64,000 nt of DNA from Arsenicicoccus piscis (GTDB lineage Bacteria; Actinomycetota; Actinomycetes; Actinomycetales; Dermatophilaceae), in NCBI RefSeq assembly GCF_022568835.1, contig NZ_JAKZHV010000009.1, positions 62,001 through 126,000 on the forward strand. The letters run 5' to 3'. Below are positions 17,626 to 26,176 of the stretch, one piece after another. The position numbers and the translations under genes are program-made. The notes beneath the pieces are model-generated. The model saw only the letters and a program-made list of their open reading frames with translations. It ran no database searches and was not told the DNA's origin. The stretch's first letter is position 1; each line of letters opens with the position of its first letter.

Positions 17626-20177
17626 TGCGCTTCACCTTGAAGGACTACCAGGCCGATGCAGTCGGCGACACCCTGCGCGAGCTGACCTCGGCGAGGGACT
17701 TCTACCGCAGTGCCAGTAGGCGCGTTTCATCCGTCGCGTTAACCGCCACCACGGGCGCGGGAAAGACCGTGATGGCCGCAGCGGTGATCGAGGCACTCTT
17801 CTGGGGAAGTGATGAGTTCGGCATCGCCCCGGACCCGGGCGCGGTTGTGCTGTGGTTCAGTGACGACCCGGCTCTGAACCAGCAGACCAAGCACAGGCTG
17901 GAGCAGGCTTCCGACCGCCTGCGCAACAGGCTCGTTACCGTCGAACACCCGTTCCGATACCAGAAGCTGCAAGCGGGCAACGTCTACTTCCTGAACACCT
18001 CGAAGTTGTCAAAGAACAGCCTGCTCGTGCGAGGGCGCGGCGATTCAGACGTCCTCCCGGGGTTCGATTCCAGGGCCGACATGATGCCGTTCACGTTCTG
18101 GGACACGTTGAGGAACACGATCGAGGACAACAACCTCACTCTTTACATGGTCCTCGACGAGGCGCACAGGGGAATGGGCAAGCGGCCGTCGGAGGCACCG
18201 ACCATCGTCAAGCGCCTCATCAACGGCCAGAGCGACGTCCCACCAGTTCCGATCGTGTGGGGCATCTCCGCGACGGTCCGGCGCTTCGAGTCGGCGATGA
18301 GGGAGGCCGAGGTGCAGTCGAACCGCGTGCATCTCGCCACCGTCGAAGTTGATCCCGTGCGCATCCAGGAGTCGGGCCTGCTGAAGGACGACATCGTTCT
18401 GGACTTCCCGGCGGAGACGGGTGACTTCAACACTGTCCTGTTGCGCCGAGGGGTTCGGAAGGTCAAGGCGTTGTCCAACGCCTGGGCGCAATATGCCTGC
18501 GATCAGGGGGAGGACACCCTCAAGCCCCTGATCGTCCTTCAGGTGCCGAACAAGCCGTCCCCGACAGAGGTGGCTGCGGCCATTGACGTGATCCGTGAAG
18601 AATGGCTGGAGCTGGAGGCGGACGCGTTTGCCCACGTCTTTGGTGAGCACACCGCTCAGACCTTCGGGCCGCACAGCGTGCCGTACATCTCTCCAGAACG
18701 CGTGCAAGACGCCTCGTACGTGCGGGTGCTCCTCGCCAAGGACGCGATTAGCACAGGTTGGGACTGCCCCAGGGCCGAGGTCATGGTGTCCTTCCGTCCC
18801 GCCAAGGATGAGACGCACATTACGCAGCTGCTCGGCAGGATGATCCGCACGCCGCTCGCCCGGCGCATTGAGGGTAACGACCTGTTGAACAGCGTCGAGT
18901 GCATCCTGCCGAAGTTCAACAAAGCCACAGCAAGCCTTGTGCTGGAACGGATCATGGGGAGCGAGGTGGCCATGGGCGGAGGGGCAGGGCCGCGGGTCCT
19001 GGTTGCTCCGCACCTGATGACCCCGAACCAAGCCGTACCCGACGAGGCCTGGGAACTCTTCCAAACGCTGCCTGCCGAGACGCTGCCACGCAAGCACGCG
19101 AACCCCATCAAGCGCCTGACTGCGCTCGCGCACGCGCTTGCCGCGGACCGCCTGCTCGCCGATGCCGGAAAGCTCGCGCACGAACGTCTCCACGGCGTCC
19201 TCAATGGGCTGTCGGCCCAGTACATGAAGGATCTTGCCAAGGCTGTCGACGACGTCTTGACGGTCGCGGGTGGGACCGTCCGGGGTCACGCTCGCCACGG
19301 TCTCAGGCAGGACGAGTCGTGGACCGAGGCCGCGGACGACAGGGCGATCCAGGACGCCTACCGAGCGGGTGCGCGCACTATCACACCGGACATCGCCCGC
19401 ACCTACGTGGACCATCTCGCCGCGGGAGCAGAGGACGAGGACGCCTACCGCGACGCGAACGTGCGAGTCGCCGCACTCGCCCTCCTGCCCCAGACGCGTC
19501 CGGCCCTGGACGTAGAGGCCGATCGCACGGTGAAGGAGTGGCTCGACCGATTCAGAGTGGCGATCAAGGACCTCTCAGAATCGAGGCAGAGCCTCTACGC
19601 GGAGATCACAGCCATGAGCACGGAGCCGCAGCTGATCTCCATGGCGCTGCCGAGAAACCGCCAGGAGGAGACCAAGCGCGTCGTCGGGGACGCTGAGCAG
19701 CTCCTGGAACGGCGCCCGCTGCATCTGCTAGCGGATGAGGAAGGCATGTTCCCCGTGGGCAAGCTGAACCCCGACGAGATCGAGGTACTCGACTCCGAGA
19801 TCGCCCGTGGCAACCTGCTGGCCTGGTACCGCAACCCGACCGGCGGCCGCGACTCGATGAGCCTGGCCTACCAAGACCGACACGGCGAATGGAGGACGCT
19901 CCGGCCCGACTTCCTGTTCTTCGTCGACAGCGAAAGCGGGGTCCGGGCCAACATCGTCGATCCACATGGTGCCTGGCTCCCTGACGCACTTTCCAAGCTC
20001 CGAGGGATGGCGCGCTTCGCAGAGGCGTACGGGGATCGGTTCCACCGCGTCGAGTCGATCTCCCGCATCGACAGCAAGCTCCGCGTCCTCGACCTGAAGC
20101 TTCCAGCCGTTCGTGCCACAGTCCTCGCTGCGATCGACGCCGACAGCGCCTACCGCGCGGCTTCAGTCGAGTTCTGA
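17625..20177 (+). CDS. Type III-like restriction subunit, DEAD/DEAH helicase (Res)
   Basis: 850 residues. SF2 helicase motif I is TATTGAGKTVM near residues 40-50, motif II is VLDEAHRG near 173-180, motif III is WGISAT, and the C-terminal helicase part has QLLGRMIRTPLARR. The far C terminus has a PD-(D/E)xK-like outline: RPDFLFFVD near 762-770, then VDPHG near 780-784 where EcoP15I-type enzymes have an E-x-K-G. So the expected Glu and Lys appear as Asp and His. It starts within the stop of mod and should form a complex with it. Nuclease activity is therefore uncertain. Confidence 0.82.
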   Translation: MRFTLKDYQADAVGDTLRELTSARDFYRSASRRVSSVALTATTGAGKTVMAAAVIEALFWGSDEFGIAPDPGAVVLWFSDDPALNQQTKHRLEQASDRLRNRLVTVEHPFRYQKLQAGNVYFLNTSKLSKNSLLVRGRGDSDVLPGFDSRADMMPFTFWDTLRNTIEDNNLTLYMVLDEAHRGMGKRPSEAPTIVKRLINGQSDVPPVPIVWGISATVRRFESAMREAEVQSNRVHLATVEVDPVRIQESGLLKDDIVLDFPAETGDFNTVLLRRGVRKVKALSNAWAQYACDQGEDTLKPLIVLQVPNKPSPTEVAAAIDVIREEWLELEADAFAHVFGEHTAQTFGPHSVPYISPERVQDASYVRVLLAKDAISTGWDCPRAEVMVSFRPAKDETHITQLLGRMIRTPLARRIEGNDLLNSVECILPKFNKATASLVLERIMGSEVAMGGGAGPRVLVAPHLMTPNQAVPDEAWELFQTLPAETLPRKHANPIKRLTALAHALAADRLLADAGKLAHERLHGVLNGLSAQYMKDLAKAVDDVLTVAGGTVRGHARHGLRQDESWTEAADDRAIQDAYRAGARTITPDIARTYVDHLAAGAEDEDAYRDANVRVAALALLPQTRPALDVEADRTVKEWLDRFRVAIKDLSESRQSLYAEITAMSTEPQLISMALPRNRQEETKRVVGDAEQLLERRPLHLLADEEGMFPVGKLNPDEIEVLDSEIARGNLLAWYRNPTGGRDSMSLAYQDRHGEWRTLRPDFLFFVDSESGVRANIVDPHGAWLPDALSKLRGMARFAEAYGDRFHRVESISRIDSKLRVLDLKLPAVRATVLAAIDADSAYRAASVEF

Positions 20178-20271
20178 GACCCTCCCTTACCGCCCTAAAA
20201 GTCGCGAATGCGAAGGGTGAGATGCTGTGCGGCGCCGCAGAGCGTCGCCCGGGGGTCGGCGTGAGAGCGGT

Positions 20272-20292
20272 TGACGCGGCGTAAGCGCGTCA
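20272..20292. promoter_or_regulatory. Inverted repeat upstream of ardA, candidate operator
   Basis: Perfect 7-bp arms TGACGCG and CGCGTCA separated by 7 bases, about 60 bases before the ardA start and overlapping a TTGACG that could serve as a -35 element. The factor that binds it is unknown. Confidence 0.45.
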
Positions 20293-20353
20293 TTTCATCA
20301 GAGCCTGACTGCCTGTCGCGTTCGCCGCTCTCCTCGACCCTGGGAGGAGATCC

Positions 20354-20902
20354 ATGGACACAAACATCCTGGACAGCACGCCGCGAGTCTGGATCGGCTG
20401 CCTGCACTGCTACAACTCTGGACGCCTCGTTGGTGAGTGGTTCGACGCCGTCGATGCGGACGAGGTCACCCTGACTGACGTGCACCGGGGCGCGGGCGGT
20501 GCCCGCGGCGGTTGCGAGGAGCTGTGGTGCTTCGACCACGAGAACCTGCCCGTACGCGGCGAGATGAGCCCGCACGAGGCTGCTGAGTGGGGCGGCTCGC
20601 TGGCATTAGTCCCGGAGCACCAGCGTGAGGCGTTGTGCGCGTGGGTGAGGAGCGGTGGCTACGTGGCTGAGGGCACTGGTGACCTGCCGAGCATCCCGGA
20701 CTTCGAGGACCGCTACTGCGGCGAGTGGGAGTCGTTCCGCGAGTACGCGGAGGAGCTGGCCGACGGTACGGGCCTGTTGTCGGGCGTTCCGGACGATGTC
20801 GCCCGGTACTTCGACTGGTCGGCGTGGACCCGTGACCTCGCGTTCGACTACACGGTCGAGGACGCGCCGGGAGGCGGCGTGTTCGTCTTCCGCAACCTGT
20901 GA
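20354..20902 (+). CDS. ardA: ArdA-like antirestriction protein
   Basis: 182 residues matching ArdA, a negatively charged DNA mimic that blocks type I restriction enzymes when a mobile element enters a cell. Recognisable blocks are PRVWIGCLHCYNSGRLVGEW at the start, CEELWCFDHENLPVRGE in the middle, FEDRYCGEWESFREYAEE, and YFDWSAWTRDLAFDYTV near the end. The composition is strongly acidic. GGGAGGAG precedes the ATG. It heads a three-gene unit with two small proteins and is preceded by an inverted repeat, consistent with regulated zygotic expression. Confidence 0.85.
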   Translation: MDTNILDSTPRVWIGCLHCYNSGRLVGEWFDAVDADEVTLTDVHRGAGGARGGCEELWCFDHENLPVRGEMSPHEAAEWGGSLALVPEHQREALCAWVRSGGYVAEGTGDLPSIPDFEDRYCGEWESFREYAEELADGTGLLSGVPDDVARYFDWSAWTRDLAFDYTVEDAPGGGVFVFRNL

Positions 20903-20921
20903 CTGAAAGGAAGATGCACCG

Positions 20922-21113
20922 ATGACTGATGACCAGTGGGAGCTGCGCGTGTGCGTGCAGTGCGACATGCCCAGCATCGCCAAGCGGGTGCTCATCATGG
21001 TAGAAGACATGAGCGTTAGCCGGGTCTACTACTGCCCGGAGCACGGACCGCTGTCGATCGCGGTCGTGGTCGACATGCGCGCTATCCGAGCCCGACGGAG
21101 GGGGGACGTATGA
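20922..21113 (+). CDS. Small cysteine-containing protein of unknown function
   Basis: 63 residues. Contains CVQC near residues 11-14 and CPEH near 38-41, spaced like a small zinc ribbon. It starts 20 bases after ardA behind AAGGAAG and overlaps the next small gene (ATGA), so it is probably expressed with ardA. I do not recognise a family. Confidence 0.6.
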   Translation: MTDDQWELRVCVQCDMPSIAKRVLIMVEDMSVSRVYYCPEHGPLSIAVVVDMRAIRARRRGDV

Positions 21114-21310
21114 GTGCAGAGTCCAACGCGAGCAGCCATGCCCTGGCGTTCAGCTGGTGGCGGGGCTGCTCTGAGCTTTCTGACGAGGAGGCGCGCCTGC
21201 ACGACCCGCTGGCGCTTCACCGGGCGACGGTCGAGCTGATTCGCGACCAGCGCGACCTGCTCAGGTACTACGACAGCGACGAGGAGCTGGGGATCAGCTC
21301 TGACCCGTGA
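21110..21310 (+). CDS. Small acidic protein of unknown function
   Basis: 66 residues, acidic, mostly helical in appearance (SELSDEEARLHDPLALHRATVELI). Start overlaps the stop of the preceding small gene, which supports translation. Its 3' end overlaps the convergent regulator gene by 17 bases. No family recognised. Confidence 0.55.
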   Translation: MSAESNASSHALAFSWWRGCSELSDEEARLHDPLALHRATVELIRDQRDLLRYYDSDEELGISSDP

Positions 21311-21590
21311 CGGGGTCCTCGTCCCAGGGGCCGCCGGTGAGGAACTCCAGCGGATCGACCTCCAGCGTCCGGGCGATGTGGTCGATCGTCTGGAGCTGGA
21401 GGTTCATCTGACCGGTCTCGATGCGCCTGAGATAGCGGACGTCGAAGCCGAGAAGCTCGGCCGCCGCCTCTTGCGTCATGCCCTTGTGCTTCCGGTAGGC
21501 GCGCAGGTTGCGCCCCACGTACTCCTGGAGGGGGCGGGCGAGGACGGGGAGATCGACTCGCTCCGCATCGGGGCGTTCATCATCAAGCAC
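21294..21590 (-). CDS. Xre-family helix-turn-helix regulator
   Basis: 98 residues. An HTH_3 domain spans about residues 27-85: LRAYRKHKGMTQEAAAELLG with recognition helix region FDVRYLRRIETGQMNLQL, then TIDHIARTLEVDPLEFL. Start is GTG 21590. It is transcribed away from the lipoprotein gene; between them lies a 25-bp palindrome (21622-21646) that is its likely binding site, so autoregulation is expected. It is probably a local repressor of the element. Confidence 0.85.
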   Translation of the reverse strand: MLDDERPDAERVDLPVLARPLQEYVGRNLRAYRKHKGMTQEAAAELLGFDVRYLRRIETGQMNLQLQTIDHIARTLEVDPLEFLTGGPWDEDPVTGQS

Positions 21591-21621
21591 TCTTTCAACA
21601 GTCAGCCTGATTCCTGCCCTT

Positions 21622-21646
21622 TACCAGGGTATTCTGATACCCGGTA
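21622..21646. promoter_or_regulatory. 25-bp palindromic operator between divergent genes
   Basis: TACC, A, GGGTAT, spacer TCTG, ATACCC, GGTA: a nearly perfect palindrome with 10-bp arms broken by one unpaired A. It lies 32 bases upstream of the Xre-type regulator start and 55 bases upstream of the lipoprotein start, the expected position for a shared operator. Confidence 0.65.
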
Positions 21647-21700
21647 GATCTGTGCCCGTTCGAGGGGAACACCAGACCAGAGACGAGAAAGAGAGCCTGT

Positions 21701-22453
21701 ATGCCACGCCGCAAGACCCTGCCCACCGCCCTCACCACAGCAGCGGCCGTTACGGCGCTGATGCTGGCCGGCTGCTCGTCCTCGCCCACGGGAGAGAGCG
21801 CGAACGGTTCCGGCTCGAACGAGGGCAAGCCCTCGCAGGCGCAGGCGGCCACGGTCTACGACTTCCCGCTCAACGGCATGGAGCCCGTGGGCAAGGGTGA
21901 GCAGCTCACCGTGGTCCTTCCTGACGACCTCAAGCAGGCGGCAGGCAAGGAAGCCAGCAGCGTCGTGGTCGAGAGCTTCACCGTCTCGTCCCACACGTTG
22001 CAAACGTCCGAATACTGCGCCGTGGACATCAGCGTCGAGTTCGTCTCCGACGACGCGAAGAAAGGGCTCCTGAACTCCTACAACAAGGTGGGGAACCTGA
22101 GCGACGGCACCGACGGACAGAAGATTGCCCACGCCACGCTGTACCGGGGCGAGATCGCCACGCTCGACGAACTCGATGAGACGAACCCAGAGGAAGGGAT
22201 CTACGCCGCCGACGACGGTTCGCAGATCGTTCAGGTCGCCGACTGCGCGTCCTCACCGCAGGACGACGACGCTGACATCACGCTCGGCTTCAGCTACCCC
22301 GGGACCCGCAACTCCCTGGGGGACTCGTACGAGGTCTACAAGGACTTCGTGAAGGCGAATCTCGCCGTCATGACCGACGGCAGCGTCTCGGTCGCCTCGA
22401 CGGACACCGGTGATTGGATGCGCGACAGCTCCGGGAACTGGATCAAGGACTGA
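21701..22453 (+). CDS. Putative lipoprotein of unknown function
   Basis: 250 residues with a type II signal peptide: basic MPRRK start, hydrophobic TALTTAAAVTALML, lipobox LAGC with Cys 26 as lipidation site, then a Ser/Gly/Asn-rich linker. The mature part contains two further cysteines (EYCAVD, ADCASS), which may pair outside the cell. DUF4352-like folds have similar layout, but no motif is decisive. It could be a surface or exclusion protein of the element. A good terminator follows. Confidence 0.7.
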   Translation: MPRRKTLPTALTTAAAVTALMLAGCSSSPTGESANGSGSNEGKPSQAQAATVYDFPLNGMEPVGKGEQLTVVLPDDLKQAAGKEASSVVVESFTVSSHTLQTSEYCAVDISVEFVSDDAKKGLLNSYNKVGNLSDGTDGQKIAHATLYRGEIATLDELDETNPEEGIYAADDGSQIVQVADCASSPQDDDADITLGFSYPGTRNSLGDSYEVYKDFVKANLAVMTDGSVSVASTDTGDWMRDSSGNWIKD

Positions 22454-22467
22454 TCCGGCGAGCTACA

Positions 22468-22510
22468 AGAGCAACAACCCCGCAGCCATCCGGCTGCGGG
22501 GTTGCTCTTT
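22468..22510 (+). terminator. Intrinsic terminator after the lipoprotein gene
   Basis: Arms AACCCCGCAGCC-like and GGCTGCGGGGTT with loop ATCC pair perfectly over 12 bp and are followed by GCTCTTTTCC. It can serve both the lipoprotein gene and the convergent gene ending at 22523. Confidence 0.85.
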
Positions 22511-22522
22511 TCCTCCGAAGAC

Positions 22523-23452
22523 TCAGGTCACCATCCGCGACAGACCCCTTGCGGCCTTGTTGCCGAGCCAGTAGACGACCCAGCACACGCCGAGAGCGCT
22601 ACCGACCGTGGCGACGGCGATGATCAGCTTCAACCACCACGCCTCCGCCGCTACGAACGACGCCCAGGCCCAGCCGAAGATCTCGGGGATGCCGAACATC
22701 TGCCCGACGAGGCCCAGGAGCATGCTCACGACCATTGCAACAAACACATACGGCAACAACGCTACAGAGACCATCCCGATACCCGCCCAGGTCAATGCCC
22801 CCTTGAGACGAGCCGCGGTCTTGTCGGCCGTGTCCAGCCCCTTCGTGGCGTCCTGAAGCGACTCCTTCACCTCGGCAATCTTCTTGCTGCCAAGGTCGTC
22901 AAGCTGACGCTCCTGAGCCGCGAAGGCCTGCTTCATACGCTCCTCGCTGGCATTGATCTGGGGAATGAGCCGGGTCTCCAGCTTGGGTGCAAGCGACGCC
23001 GCGAGCTTGTCGTAGTCGACCCGCACCTGCACCTTCGACACCATCTCATTCAGCAAGCTAGAGCGAAGGTCCGTGATCTGCGCTGCGATCTTCTCCGTCA
23101 ACTTGAAGGCGTCCACGTCGGACTTCTTCAAGGAGCTTCCGTCGGCGAGCTGCACGGTCTCGCTGCTCGCCAGACTCTCGCCGAGCGCCGTCACGGCTTC
23201 CTCCAAGCTCGTGAGACGCTTCTTCACCCCGCCGAGCTTCAGCGTCGCGTCGTGCGCGTTCGAGCTTGCCCCGGAGTTCATCGACGTCGAGAGCTCCTCC
23301 ACCATCGACGTGAGGCTGTTCTGGGACTCGATCAGCTGAGCCAGTACGCGCCTGTCCTCCTGCCGCTCGTTGCGCAGCTGCTCGACCAATGCGGACATCT
23401 CCGAGAGCGACTGCTCCCTCTCCTGCTGCTCGATCCTGTCCTTGGCGCTCAT
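22523..23452 (-). CDS. Coiled-coil membrane protein of the mobilization region
   Basis: 309 residues. The first 215 are hydrophilic and strongly heptad-like (EQQEREQSLSEMSALVEQL and AQERQLDDLGSKKIAEVKES are examples). Two to three membrane segments follow (about 228-262 and 280-303), and the end is basic. It is the last gene of the mobC-relaxase unit and its 5' region lies inside the 3' extension of the relaxase frame. GGAAAGGACGG precedes the ATG. A membrane anchor for the relaxosome is plausible but is only inference from position. Confidence 0.7.
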   Translation of the reverse strand: MSAKDRIEQQEREQSLSEMSALVEQLRNERQEDRRVLAQLIESQNSLTSMVEELSTSMNSGASSNAHDATLKLGGVKKRLTSLEEAVTALGESLASSETVQLADGSSLKKSDVDAFKLTEKIAAQITDLRSSLLNEMVSKVQVRVDYDKLAASLAPKLETRLIPQINASEERMKQAFAAQERQLDDLGSKKIAEVKESLQDATKGLDTADKTAARLKGALTWAGIGMVSVALLPYVFVAMVVSMLLGLVGQMFGIPEIFGWAWASFVAAEAWWLKLIIAVATVGSALGVCWVVYWLGNKAARGLSRMVT

Positions 23453-24188
23453 GGCGCACCGTCCTTTCCTGGTTGTACTTGAAAATCTCCTGTGCACCGT
23501 CGTGGGTGAACTCTTCGGACAGCGACGAGGCCTTCCTGCGCCGCTTCCTCGGCTTCTCGCCGGTGGTGTCGAAGGCCTTGTAGGTCCAGCCGATCGACTC
23601 GTGCTGCTGGGTCGAGCCGTCGGCGCTGGCCTTGATCGTGTGGACCTTCTCGTCCAGTTCGATGCCCTTCTCCGCCAGCACCTGCCGGTAGCTGGGGAGG
23701 TCAACTGACCGACGGTCGGCGAGCGATTCCTCGATCTGGTCGCCGAGCTGGCGGTCGAACTCGGAGACGGCCTCGCCCTCGCGGCGGTGCTCCCAGTACG
23801 CCTTGTGGTCCACGCTTCGAGAGCCCCGTTCCACTACCTCCAGCCCCTGCTCGCGCATCACGCGATCGTTGACTGCCTGGTATTGCCAGTACATGTCCTG
23901 GCCACGCAACGCCAGGCCGGTCTCGTTGTCGTGATTGATCACCGTCACGTGAGAGTGCGGGTGACCACCCGCGCTGTCCAGGTGCACGATGACGAGCACG
24001 TCCGAGTTTGAGTGAAGCTCCTTAGCGACCTGGTAGGAGAGATCGCGGACCCGCCCCGGCGTCTGCGGGTCGAGCGGGTCCATCTCCTCCTTCTTGAAGC
24101 TGTGCACATACGACCGCGACTCGATCTTGCGACCATGCGCTTCCCGCAGCGCCTCCGCCCTGTCGACGAACTCCTCGGGGCTCGCGGC

Positions 24189-25620
24189 AGTTGAGTCCCC
24201 GATAGTGGTGTAGCGCGGTCGCTGTCCTCGTCCCGGTAGTGGACGTGGGTGCGGCCACCGCGTGATCCTTCGAGTCAACCTTCCACAGAATCCTCGAACG
24301 GAGTCATCACGATGACCGCACCACACATTGTCGACCCTGCCGGCCTGCTGAGTGAAGCCCTGTCCGAAGCATCGCCGGACCTGATGCGCAGCCTGCTGCA
24401 GACCATGATCAACGCGTTGCTGTCCGCGGACGCCGACGCGGTGGTCGGGGCCGAGTACGGCCAACCCAGCGCCTCGCGGACGGCGCAACGCAACGGCTAC
24501 CGCCACCGCGACCTCGATACCCGCGTCGGGACCGTGGATGTCGCGATCCCGAAGCTGCGGCAAGGCACCTACTTCCCGGAGTGGCTCCTCGAGCGCCGCA
24601 AGCGGGCAGAGTCCGCGCTGATCACCGTCGTCGCCGACTGCTACCTCGCCGGAGTGTCCACCCGCCGCATGGACAAGCTCGTCAAGACGTTGGGGATCGA
24701 CTCGCTGTCCAAGTCCCAAGTGTCACGGATGGCGAGTGATCTGGACCAGATCGTCGAGGACTTCCGCCACCGGCCCCTGGCCGACGCAGGGCCGTTCACG
24801 TTCGTGTCCGCGGACGCGCTGACGATGAAGGTCCGCGAAGGCGGACGCGTGGTCAACGCCGTCGCGCTGATCGCGGTCGGTGTCAACGCCGACGGGCACC
24901 GCGAAGTCCTCGGGCTCCGCATCGCGACCAGTGAAACCGGGCCGGCGTGGAACGAGTTCTTCGCCGACCTGACCGCCCGCGGCCTGACCGGCGTCCGCTT
25001 GGTGACCTCCGACGCCCACCAAGGCCTGGTCGAGGCCATCGCGGCGAACCTGCCCGGCGCGACCTGGCAACGCTGCCGCACCCACTATGCCGCGAACCTG
25101 ATGTCGGTGACCCCGAAGAGTATGTGGCCGGCCGTGAAAGCGATGCTGCACAGCGTGTACGACCAGCCCGGCAAGGACGCCGTCCAGGCGCAGTTCGACC
25201 GGCTGCTGGACTACGTCGACGGGAAGCTGCCCGAGGTCCACGAGCACCTCGACGCCGCCCGCGCGGACATCCTCGCCTTCACCGCCTTCCCCAAAGACGT
25301 GTGGAACCAGATCTGGTCGAACAACCCCGCCGAACGCCTCAACCGCGAGATCCGCCGCCGCACCGACAGCGTGGGGATCTTCCCCAACAGGGCAGCGATC
25401 GTGCGCCTGATCGGAGCCGTCCTGGCCGAGCAAACCGATGAATGGGCCGAAGGACGCCGCTACCTCGGCCTCGACGTCCTCGCCCGCTGCCGCATCAACC
25501 TCATCACCGACACCGACACCGACACCGGCCCCGAGATCGGAGGCGACAACCTGCCCGCCCTCACAGCCTGACCCCCAACGAAGGAACACCCACCGCTACA
25601 CCACTACCCGGGACTTGACC
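24189..25620 (+). mobile_element. IS256-family insertion sequence inside the relaxase gene
   Basis: About 1432 bp with imperfect terminal inverted repeats of 26 bp; the inner TAGTGGTGTAGC is identical at both ends. It is flanked by direct repeats CTCGCGGC at 24181-24188 and 25621-25628, an 8-bp target duplication (9 bp if the boundary is moved by one base). It contains one full transposase gene. A related but distinct copy lies at 41041-42466. Confidence 0.93.
24312..25571 (+). CDS. IS256-family transposase
   Basis: 419 residues and apparently complete. The DDE residues lie in FVSADALTMKV, VTSDAHQGLV and NPAERLNREIRRR, and the family block CRTHYAANLM is present. ATG 24312 follows a purine-rich stretch (AACGGAG). 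The C terminus has a DTDTDTDTG repeat, which may vary by slippage. Confidence 0.93.
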   Translation: MTAPHIVDPAGLLSEALSEASPDLMRSLLQTMINALLSADADAVVGAEYGQPSASRTAQRNGYRHRDLDTRVGTVDVAIPKLRQGTYFPEWLLERRKRAESALITVVADCYLAGVSTRRMDKLVKTLGIDSLSKSQVSRMASDLDQIVEDFRHRPLADAGPFTFVSADALTMKVREGGRVVNAVALIAVGVNADGHREVLGLRIATSETGPAWNEFFADLTARGLTGVRLVTSDAHQGLVEAIAANLPGATWQRCRTHYAANLMSVTPKSMWPAVKAMLHSVYDQPGKDAVQAQFDRLLDYVDGKLPEVHEHLDAARADILAFTAFPKDVWNQIWSNNPAERLNREIRRRTDSVGIFPNRAAIVRLIGAVLAEQTDEWAEGRRYLGLDVLARCRINLITDTDTDTGPEIGGDNLPALTA

Positions 25621-25762
25621 CTCGCGGCATCACATCGGATCGCTGCGACTCGGTTCGTGCCCTCGGCCCGGTGCCGCTTCCACTCGGCAGAACCCCTCAC
25701 ACCGTGCAGCTCGTAGTCAACCTTCGGCCGGGTCTTGGCGACCTTGCGGCCCAGCAGAGTAC

Positions 25763-26176
25763 TCACGCCTCCTCCCCGATACCCAGATGAGCCTCCACGG
25801 CGCGCAGCGTCTCTCCGAGAGCGCGCAAGACCTCGATCGCCTCGCTGTCGGTCAACACCCCGATGCCCTCGATATGCGCCTTCCGCGTGACCTGGTTGAA
25901 GTTCACGCCGACGCGGTTGATCTCGACCCGGAGCCGCCGCATCTCAGCAGCATGCGCTGCCTCGATGCCTGACGGTGCTGCGACCGCGGCAGCGAGCGAG
26001 GTGGGTTCCCGGCCGCCCACGACCAGGTCGAGCACGGATGCCCGCGTCAAGGCCGACGGAGCGACCCCCATCGCGAGGGCGCGCTTCCTGACGCGAGCGA
26101 GTTCTCCTTCGTCGAACCGCACCGTCAGTCGCTTACCCTTGCTCGGCGGCCGCGTGTCGTCGATGGTCGTGCCCAT
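25763..26176 (-). CDS. MobC-like relaxosome accessory protein
   Basis: 137 residues: a ribbon-helix-helix-like basic N terminus (RLTVRFDEGELARVRKRALAMG) and a C-terminal MobC-type helical region with EINRVGVNFNQVTRKAH near residues 85-100. Such proteins bind oriT and help the relaxase open DNA. The stop codon overlaps the GTG of the relaxase gene, so the two are translationally coupled. It is followed upstream by the intergenic region that holds the candidate oriT. Confidence 0.82.
   Translation of the reverse strand: MGTTIDDTRPPSKGKRLTVRFDEGELARVRKRALAMGVAPSALTRASVLDLVVGGREPTSLAAAVAAPSGIEAAHAAEMRRLRVEINRVGVNFNQVTRKAHIEGIGVLTDSEAIEVLRALGETLRAVEAHLGIGEEA

Larger units (their letters stand above)
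23058..25766 (-). pseudogene. Relaxase gene split by an IS256-type insertion
   Basis: N-terminal part at 25621-25766 (GTG start inside the mobC stop, GTGA) and the main part at 23058-24188. Joining 25621 to the bases before 24189 across one copy of the 8-bp duplication gives an uninterrupted frame (CDAAS-PEEFVDRAEAL). The main part carries the relaxase metal motif HLDSAGGHPHSHVTVINHD and an upstream SYVHSFKKEE, as in MobA/Relaxase-domain nickases. The frame overruns about 395 bases into the next gene as Arg/Gly-rich sequence, so the natural stop may also be lost. As it stands the protein cannot be made whole. Confidence 0.85.

Noticed and set aside
24189..24719. Possible longer N terminus of the relaxase reading through the IS
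   Set aside because: The frame upstream of 24189 is antisense to the transposase. The true N terminus is beyond the IS, shown by the target duplication.
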